Program-made: the position numbers and the translations under genes | Part shown: piece after piece, positions 23,283 to 27,296 of the stretch | Numbering within the stretch: position 1 is the stretch's first letter | Layout of the letters: each line of letters opens with the position of its first letter | Notes under the pieces: generated by a model | Told to the model about the DNA's origin: nothing | The model's database searches: none | Seen by the model: the letters and a program-made list of their open reading frames with translations, nothing else | Source: SVQP01 sp045594445 | GTDB lineage: Bacteria; Bacillota; Clostridia; Oscillospirales; CAG-272 | Reading direction: 5' to 3' | Length of the DNA: 27,296 bases | NCBI GenBank assembly: GCA_045594445.1 | Contig: JAZNYL010000044.1 | Span: forward strand, 1 to 27,296

Positions 23283-24713
23283 ATGATAAAACGCAGAATT
23301 CTGAGTATCTTTCTTGTCTTGCTTTTGCTCTGTCTTGCCATCCCCACGGTGGTGGGAGCAGAGGAGCAGATCCCCATGGAGCCCTATTTCGGCCAGCCAT
23401 TCCAGCCGGAGGGCGTGACCTTTGGACAGGTTAGCTTTTTGGTCCCGGGCGGTACGCAGGGACTGACCAAGGACGCATGGGACGACCGCATTGATCACAA
23501 TACCGATCTGATCTTGGTCTCCTTTGTCAAGGAAGGCAAGGCCTATGAGAATATGACCATCCGTCAGGTCAAGGAAATGCTTGGCGATCTTGCATTCAAG
23601 CGTACCTGCTATACCTACGACGATCTGCCAAACGGCATGATTCGTCTCAATCTGGTTTTCCACATGGACGACCACGCAAAGCTCAAGCCCTCGGATTTTA
23701 CCGCGATCACGGTCAAGGCAGGCTTTGTCTGGTGCGTAGGCTCTCCCTCGGGTATTTCGGGTGAGCTTTCCTATCTGACGTTGGATCGCGACGTGTCCTT
23801 CCCGGTCAACGGAAAGGCGGGTATTACGGGCGTGCAGACCGGCCCCATGGCGGGTATTGACGGCGCGCTGCGCATCAATTTTGAACGCAAGGATACCGAA
23901 AGCCTCAAGGCCATTTCCGCCGTGGATCTTTGCCCCTCGGCCATTCCGGGCAAGACCTTGGGCGATCTTGTCACCATCAACGGAGAGAGTGTGACCGAGC
24001 TTGTCAAAAAGGGAAAGGTCGCACGCTTCAATTTCTACGGTGACACCATGATCTTCCATATCGACAATCCCGCATACCTGAAGGATCTTAAGGAGCAGGA
24101 GTATGAGATCGTCATTCATCCCGGATTCCGATGGATGAACTGGACGCAGGACGATTGGGGTAACTGGGCGGGCACGAACAAGGATAAGTACACGCCCGTG
24201 GACGGCACGTTGGTGCTTGAACCCATTTGCTTTGTGGTCAATACCTCGGACGAGGTCTGCGTCAAAACCAACGGCTTTGAGGTGCTGGACGGATATAAGG
24301 ACACGTACTTTGTGGGAGAGCGCATTGATATGACCTCGCTGGTTGTGCGCGTCAAGTACGTAGGTGGTCAGAGCCTGGATATGATGCTGCTTGAAAGCAT
24401 GGTCAGCTATGATTTTTCCAAGCCCGGTAAGGCAACCGTCACGGTGGAGTATGACGGTATGAAGACCTCCTTTGAGGTCACCGTGCTGGAGGCGCCCGAA
24501 ACCGAGGCGCCCGAGACCACCGAGGCTGCAACAGCCGCGCCCGAGACAACCGAACCCCGGCCCGAAGCATCTGCGCCCGAAACCACGCAAGCCCTTGACA
24601 TTGACGTTCCCGAACCCGCGATTGATAACGAGGGCTGCGGCGCGGTGCTTATGCCGGCGGCCTTGATATTGCTTGGCTTGGCCGCTCTTGCGCTTGGCAG
24701 AAAGGAGCAATAG
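23283..24713 (+). CDS. Secreted surface protein with Ig-like domain and Cys-containing C-terminal anchor
   Basis: A 476-residue protein. A signal peptide (MIKRRILSIFLVLLLLCLAI to about VVGA) is followed by about 290 residues of beta-rich sequence with no family I recognise. That region seems to contain two related halves: LTKDAWDDRIDHNTDLILVS aligns loosely with LGDLVTINGESVTELVKKGK, and each half has a later F-H-[MI]-D motif. Residues 335-410 are a bacterial Ig-like module (KDTYFVGERIDMTSLVVRVK, then YDFSKPGKATVTVEYDGM). A linker of Glu/Thr/Pro/Ala repeats (APETTEA) leads to GCGAVL, a hydrophobic helix and RKEQ. The tail matches that of the CHAP protein. AAAGGAGG lies before the ATG. It is probably displayed on the cell surface; ligand unknown. 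Confidence 0.82.
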   Translation: MIKRRILSIFLVLLLLCLAIPTVVGAEEQIPMEPYFGQPFQPEGVTFGQVSFLVPGGTQGLTKDAWDDRIDHNTDLILVSFVKEGKAYENMTIRQVKEMLGDLAFKRTCYTYDDLPNGMIRLNLVFHMDDHAKLKPSDFTAITVKAGFVWCVGSPSGISGELSYLTLDRDVSFPVNGKAGITGVQTGPMAGIDGALRINFERKDTESLKAISAVDLCPSAIPGKTLGDLVTINGESVTELVKKGKVARFNFYGDTMIFHIDNPAYLKDLKEQEYEIVIHPGFRWMNWTQDDWGNWAGTNKDKYTPVDGTLVLEPICFVVNTSDEVCVKTNGFEVLDGYKDTYFVGERIDMTSLVVRVKYVGGQSLDMMLLESMVSYDFSKPGKATVTVEYDGMKTSFEVTVLEAPETEAPETTEAATAAPETTEPRPEASAPETTQALDIDVPEPAIDNEGCGAVLMPAALILLGLAALALGRKEQ

Positions 24714-24727
24714 CGTGAAATTTCACG
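24714..24727. repeat. 14-base perfect palindrome
   Basis: CGTGAAATTTCACG lies immediately after the stop codon of the surface protein gene. TTCACG recurs at 24751, suggesting it belongs to the nested hairpin element that follows. Confidence 0.6.
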
Positions 24728-24759
24728 TTGTATTCCTTTATACGCAACCATTCACGCTT

Positions 24760-24819
24760 AAACTTCACCTAAAAATGGGTCCGGACCCATTTTTGGAGCA
24801 AAGCTCCACGGTGAAGTTT
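24760..24819. repeat. Nested hairpin element between two surface-protein genes
   Basis: Outer arms AAACTTCACC (24760-24769) and GGTGAAGTTT (24810-24819) enclose a perfect 24-base palindrome (24771-24794, arms AAAAATGGGTCC and GGACCCATTTTT) and GGAGC-AAA-GCTCC (24795-24807). The whole folds as a three-way or cruciform structure. The central palindrome with its T-run can act as a terminator for the upstream gene. Confidence 0.75.
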
Positions 24820-24833
24820 CCCTCACTATTTGA

Positions 24834-24848
24834 GCCGCCAAAGGCGGC
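24834..24848 (+). promoter_or_regulatory. Hairpin just ahead of the ribosome site
   Basis: GCCGCC-AAA-GGCGGC ends two bases before the GGAG ribosome site of the next gene. It could affect translation initiation or be a further module of the repeat. No promoter was recognised between 24714 and 24860. Confidence 0.45.
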
Positions 24849-24860
24849 ATGGAGATTGTC

Positions 24861-26804
24861 ATGAAGAATTTTAAAATGTTGGCATTTTTATTGGCAGCCC
24901 TTATGCTGCTTGCAGCTTTTGCCGCCTGCACGCCCGATACTCCCGAGCCGTCCGAAAAGGAATCTGACACGGGCGCAACCGAAAAGCCCGAGACCACCGA
25001 GGCACAGAGCGAAGAGGTTCTCATGCCCACGGTTGAGCGCGTGCCGGACGAGAGAGATTTGACCGATGCCGAGTATTCTGTGCTCAACATTGCGGGCACG
25101 GATGATTTCGGCCGCGTGATCCTGCCCGTGGACGGCAAGGTCAACGACGACCGCTACGTGGGCATGTTTTATTTCCTTACGCTTGGTCAGCACAACAACC
25201 ACTCAGGCATTTATGACGTCAACTTGATTACCTACGAGGGCACGTACAATAAGGCCTTTACGCGTTATAACACGCCCATCACCCCCGTCGGTGCAGCGCA
25301 TTTCTGGGGAGAGCCCGTTTGGGGCTATTATAACAGCCAAGATCCTTGGGTCATGCGCAAGCAGATCGAAATGCTGACCATGGCGGGCATTGATTTCATC
25401 GTGCTGGACACCTCCAACAACGTGCTGTACGAAAACGTGACGGCCGTGCTGTTTGATTTGCTGCTGGAATATCAGAATGCAGGCTGGGACGTACCCCGAG
25501 TGGTCTACTATCTTGGCAAGCACGATCTGAACGCGGACACAAACGTGTTCAAGCAGGTATATAAGATCTTTTATCAGAACGATACCTACAAGAGCCTTTG
25601 GTTTACGCCCAACGATCCCGAAAAGCCCATGATCGTGGCACCCGACAACGTCATCGCGCGTTTTCGCGAGTCCTCAAATACTGAGGAAAAGATGTTTGCC
25701 GAATTCTTTGATTTCCGCGTGACGCAATGGCCAATCGCTGCACCCGTTAACGATCCCGTGTACGAATACGGCGCGCCCTGGATCTCTTTTGAATATCCGC
25801 AAACCTCGCAAGAGGGTTGGATCAATCTGTCCATCGCGCAGCACGTATCGGTCAACATGACCGATACCAGGAGCTCCCGCGGCCGCGGCTGGCACCCCAC
25901 CGAAAAGGTCAAGGGCAAGTGGAAGGGCGAGAACGACCATGAAAATTGGCGCCAAAATCTCAACTTCCAGGCGCAGTGGAATACCGTGTTTGACATGACG
26001 CCCGAGCAAAGAGCCGAGGATGCGAGATTCGTATTTTTGACCGGCTGGAACGAGTGGGTAGCTGCAAAGATCCGCCTGAATGAGCGTGAATATTATACCG
26101 TTGATACCTTCAACGCCGAGTATTCGCGCGATATCGAGCCCTCGCGCTCGTCCGGCATGAAGGATTACGCGTATTTCCAGACCGTTATGAATATTCATAA
26201 TGACAATTTTGCACCCGCCGTGCATTACGAATATCCTGCCACCACGCCCGATATCACCAAGGACGATGCGGTGTGGGAGTCCGCCCCTACCTATCGCGAT
26301 TTTACGGGTGAGTGCGCCGACCGCAATTTCAAGGGCATGGCAGGAGATCTCGTTTACAAGGATGAGAGCGGCAGGAACGATATTGATACGATCAGCATCC
26401 TGCGTGACGGTGAGTATCTGTATTTCCGCATTGCGTGCATCGAGGATATCACGGATTATACCGCAGGCGATGCGGGCTGGATGAATCTGTGGCTCAAGAC
26501 CGCTGATGCGGACGGTGCGCTGTTCTGCGGATATGAATATGTCATCAACCGCGAATTTGACGGACAGACGAGCACCATACTTGCAGCCAACGGCGAGGCG
26601 GTCGGAAAGGCCGACGTCAACGTGTACGGCAAGGTCATGATCGTGCGCATCCCGCTTGCGGCAATCGGACTTGACGAGCACCATTTTCAGATTGAATTCA
26701 AGGTGACCGATAACGTGCAGGATATGGAAAACGATCCTTTAAACCTGTACTCCACGGGCGACGCCGCCCCCATCGGCAGCCTGAATTTCAGTTATGGGTA
26801 TTAA
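24861..26804 (+). CDS. Lipoprotein with GH99/GH71 (WbsX-like) TIM-barrel glycosidase-type domain and C-terminal CBM9-like domain
   Basis: A 647-residue protein. A lipoprotein signal ends at Cys23 (AAFAAC), with a short Glu/Thr/Pro linker to about 55. The main domain (about 95-460) has DDRYVGMFYFLTLGQHN, AHFWGEPVWGYYNSQDPWVM, MLTMAGIDFIVLDTSN and, near its end, FLTGWNEWVAAK (about 392-403). An AGIDFIVLDT strand together with a late GWNEW is typical of endo-acting TIM-barrel glycosidases related to GH99, GH71 and WbsX. The late Asn-Glu is a candidate catalytic or substrate-binding pair. The last 170 residues (DDAVWESAPTYRDF, GEYLYFRIACIEDI, VMIVRIPLAAIG) look like a CBM9 or DOMON-type beta-sandwich. 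It probably acts on a polysaccharide at the cell surface; the substrate is not known. The ATG at 24861 follows GGAG by 6 bases. Confidence 0.82.
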   Translation: MKNFKMLAFLLAALMLLAAFAACTPDTPEPSEKESDTGATEKPETTEAQSEEVLMPTVERVPDERDLTDAEYSVLNIAGTDDFGRVILPVDGKVNDDRYVGMFYFLTLGQHNNHSGIYDVNLITYEGTYNKAFTRYNTPITPVGAAHFWGEPVWGYYNSQDPWVMRKQIEMLTMAGIDFIVLDTSNNVLYENVTAVLFDLLLEYQNAGWDVPRVVYYLGKHDLNADTNVFKQVYKIFYQNDTYKSLWFTPNDPEKPMIVAPDNVIARFRESSNTEEKMFAEFFDFRVTQWPIAAPVNDPVYEYGAPWISFEYPQTSQEGWINLSIAQHVSVNMTDTRSSRGRGWHPTEKVKGKWKGENDHENWRQNLNFQAQWNTVFDMTPEQRAEDARFVFLTGWNEWVAAKIRLNEREYYTVDTFNAEYSRDIEPSRSSGMKDYAYFQTVMNIHNDNFAPAVHYEYPATTPDITKDDAVWESAPTYRDFTGECADRNFKGMAGDLVYKDESGRNDIDTISILRDGEYLYFRIACIEDITDYTAGDAGWMNLWLKTADADGALFCGYEYVINREFDGQTSTILAANGEAVGKADVNVYGKVMIVRIPLAAIGLDEHHFQIEFKVTDNVQDMENDPLNLYSTGDAAPIGSLNFSYGY

Positions 26805-26809
26805 GTAAA

Positions 26810-26914
26810 AAAAGCAGCCCCATCGGGCTGAAAAATTAACGAATTATTTGAAATGAGCCACCACGCAAATGGTGGCTTCTTCACGCTCTGCTCTTGGTGA
26901 AAGAGCGTCCGTAC
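26810..26914 (+). repeat. Intergenic repeat element, copy 2 (cut at its right end)
   Basis: It is homologous to 8744-8848. AGCCACCA/TGGTGGCT (26856-26877) lacks one base pair relative to copy 1, and GCTCTT/AAGAGC (26889-26906) is intact. The left hairpin (26815-26830, CAGCCC/GGGCTG) is followed by A-rich sequence on the plus strand and TTTTTTT on the minus strand. Homology to copy 1 stops at GAGCGTCCGTA, exactly where the O-acyltransferase coding sequence begins. Confidence 0.8.
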
Positions 26915-26915
26915 G

Positions 26916-27296
26916 CGAAATATCGTACTGCTCGCAGTCAGCCTCGTATTTTACGGCTGGGGCGAGCCGCTGAACGTTTTTCTGATGATCGGCACGATAA
27001 TCGTTGACTATATCGCAGGATATCTGGTGGAGAAATTTTCCTCCGACCGCCGCCGTCAGCGCACGGTGCTGATACTTGCGATAATCATAAATCTCGCAAT
27101 ACTCGGATTTTTCAAGTATTTCGACTTTTTCGTACAAAACCTGCGTCTAATTCCGGGACTTTCGTTCCTGAAAACGCTCGGACTGTCCCTGCCTATCGGG
27201 ATTTCATTTTATACCTTTCAGGCGCTGTCCTACGTTATCGACGTTTACCGAAAAGACGCTCGGGCACAGCATAATATCGCATCCTTTGGCGCGTAC
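26916..27296 (+). pseudogene. MBOAT (AlgI/DltB-like) O-acyltransferase, fragment lacking its start
   Basis: 127 codons run to the right edge. RNIVLLAVSLVFYGWGEPLN, a charged loop (VEKFSSDRRRQR), ILAIIINLAILGFFKYFDFF, then GLSLPIGISFYTFQALSYVI and DVYRKDARAQHN match the N-terminal third of AlgI-type membrane-bound O-acyltransferases. These proteins transfer acetyl groups to exopolysaccharide or wall polymers. The family usually begins with about 30-40 residues ahead of RNIVLLA. Here the frame is open only back to a TGA at 26898-26900, lies in repeat sequence, and has no start codon or ribosome site. ATA codons for Ile are common in it (5 within one stretch) and rare in the other genes. It is a broken gene, a foreign insert or an assembly join. 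Confidence 0.8.

Noticed and set aside
23241..24710. 489-codon minus-strand frame over the Ig-like protein, and a similar 481-codon frame over 5326-6771
   Set aside because: Both mirror real genes with motifs, ribosome sites and correct operon spacing; the antisense frames have none.

Overview
The window looks like a chromosomal segment from an uncultured gut-type Clostridia bacterium (Bacillota; Oscillospirales or Christensenellales-like is a guess). The evidence is the strong AGGAGG-type ribosome sites, several near-consensus sigma-A promoters with 17-base spacers, a zapA / U32 peptidase / amidase cluster, many lipoproteins with Thr/Glu/Pro-rich linkers, and intergenic mini-hairpin repeats. 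No rRNA, tRNA, CRISPR array, transposase or phage gene was seen.

Layout. (1) 1-589, minus: a FAD-dependent dehydrogenase (COG2509 type) lacking its N-terminal FAD-binding half; it begins abruptly just past a terminator. (2) 710-3685, minus: a 991-residue Sel1-repeat protein. (3) 3882-8713, plus: a compact operon of zapA, a U32 peptidase (11-base overlap), a membrane-anchored N-acetylmuramoyl-L-alanine amidase and serine O-acetyltransferase cysE. (4) 8714-9056: repeat-rich spacer, then a CHAP-domain surface protein with its own promoter (9057-10463). (5) 10512-16308, minus: an M3 peptidase lipoprotein, an OB-fold-like repeat lipoprotein, and a CE15-like esterase transcribed behind a sugar isomerase/epimerase-type TIM barrel (16324-17097). 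(6) 17353-18291, plus: an unknown membrane protein, then an array of mini-hairpins. (7) 18582-23147, minus: two coupled small membrane proteins, a membrane-tethered PstS-like protein, an MFS permease and a FliB-like Cys-rich protein (the last two coupled by ATGA). (8) 23283-26804, plus: an Ig-like surface protein and a GH99/WbsX-like lipoprotein. (9) 26916-27296: a 5'-truncated MBOAT (AlgI-like) O-acyltransferase fused to a copy of an intergenic repeat also found at 8744-8848.

The genes fit a cell-envelope and glycan-handling theme: division (zapA), wall cleavage (amidase, CHAP), surface lipoproteins, and carbohydrate ester or glycan cleavage. I saw no complete defence system, secondary-metabolite cluster or mobile element. 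The most unusual signals are a Cys-containing C-terminal tail (GCG, hydrophobic segment, basic end) shared by two otherwise unrelated surface proteins, a strong NAC-GTN over NAT-GTN codon-pair bias, the hairpin-array repeats, and a truncated gene at each end of the window that may mark assembly joins or rearrangement points.
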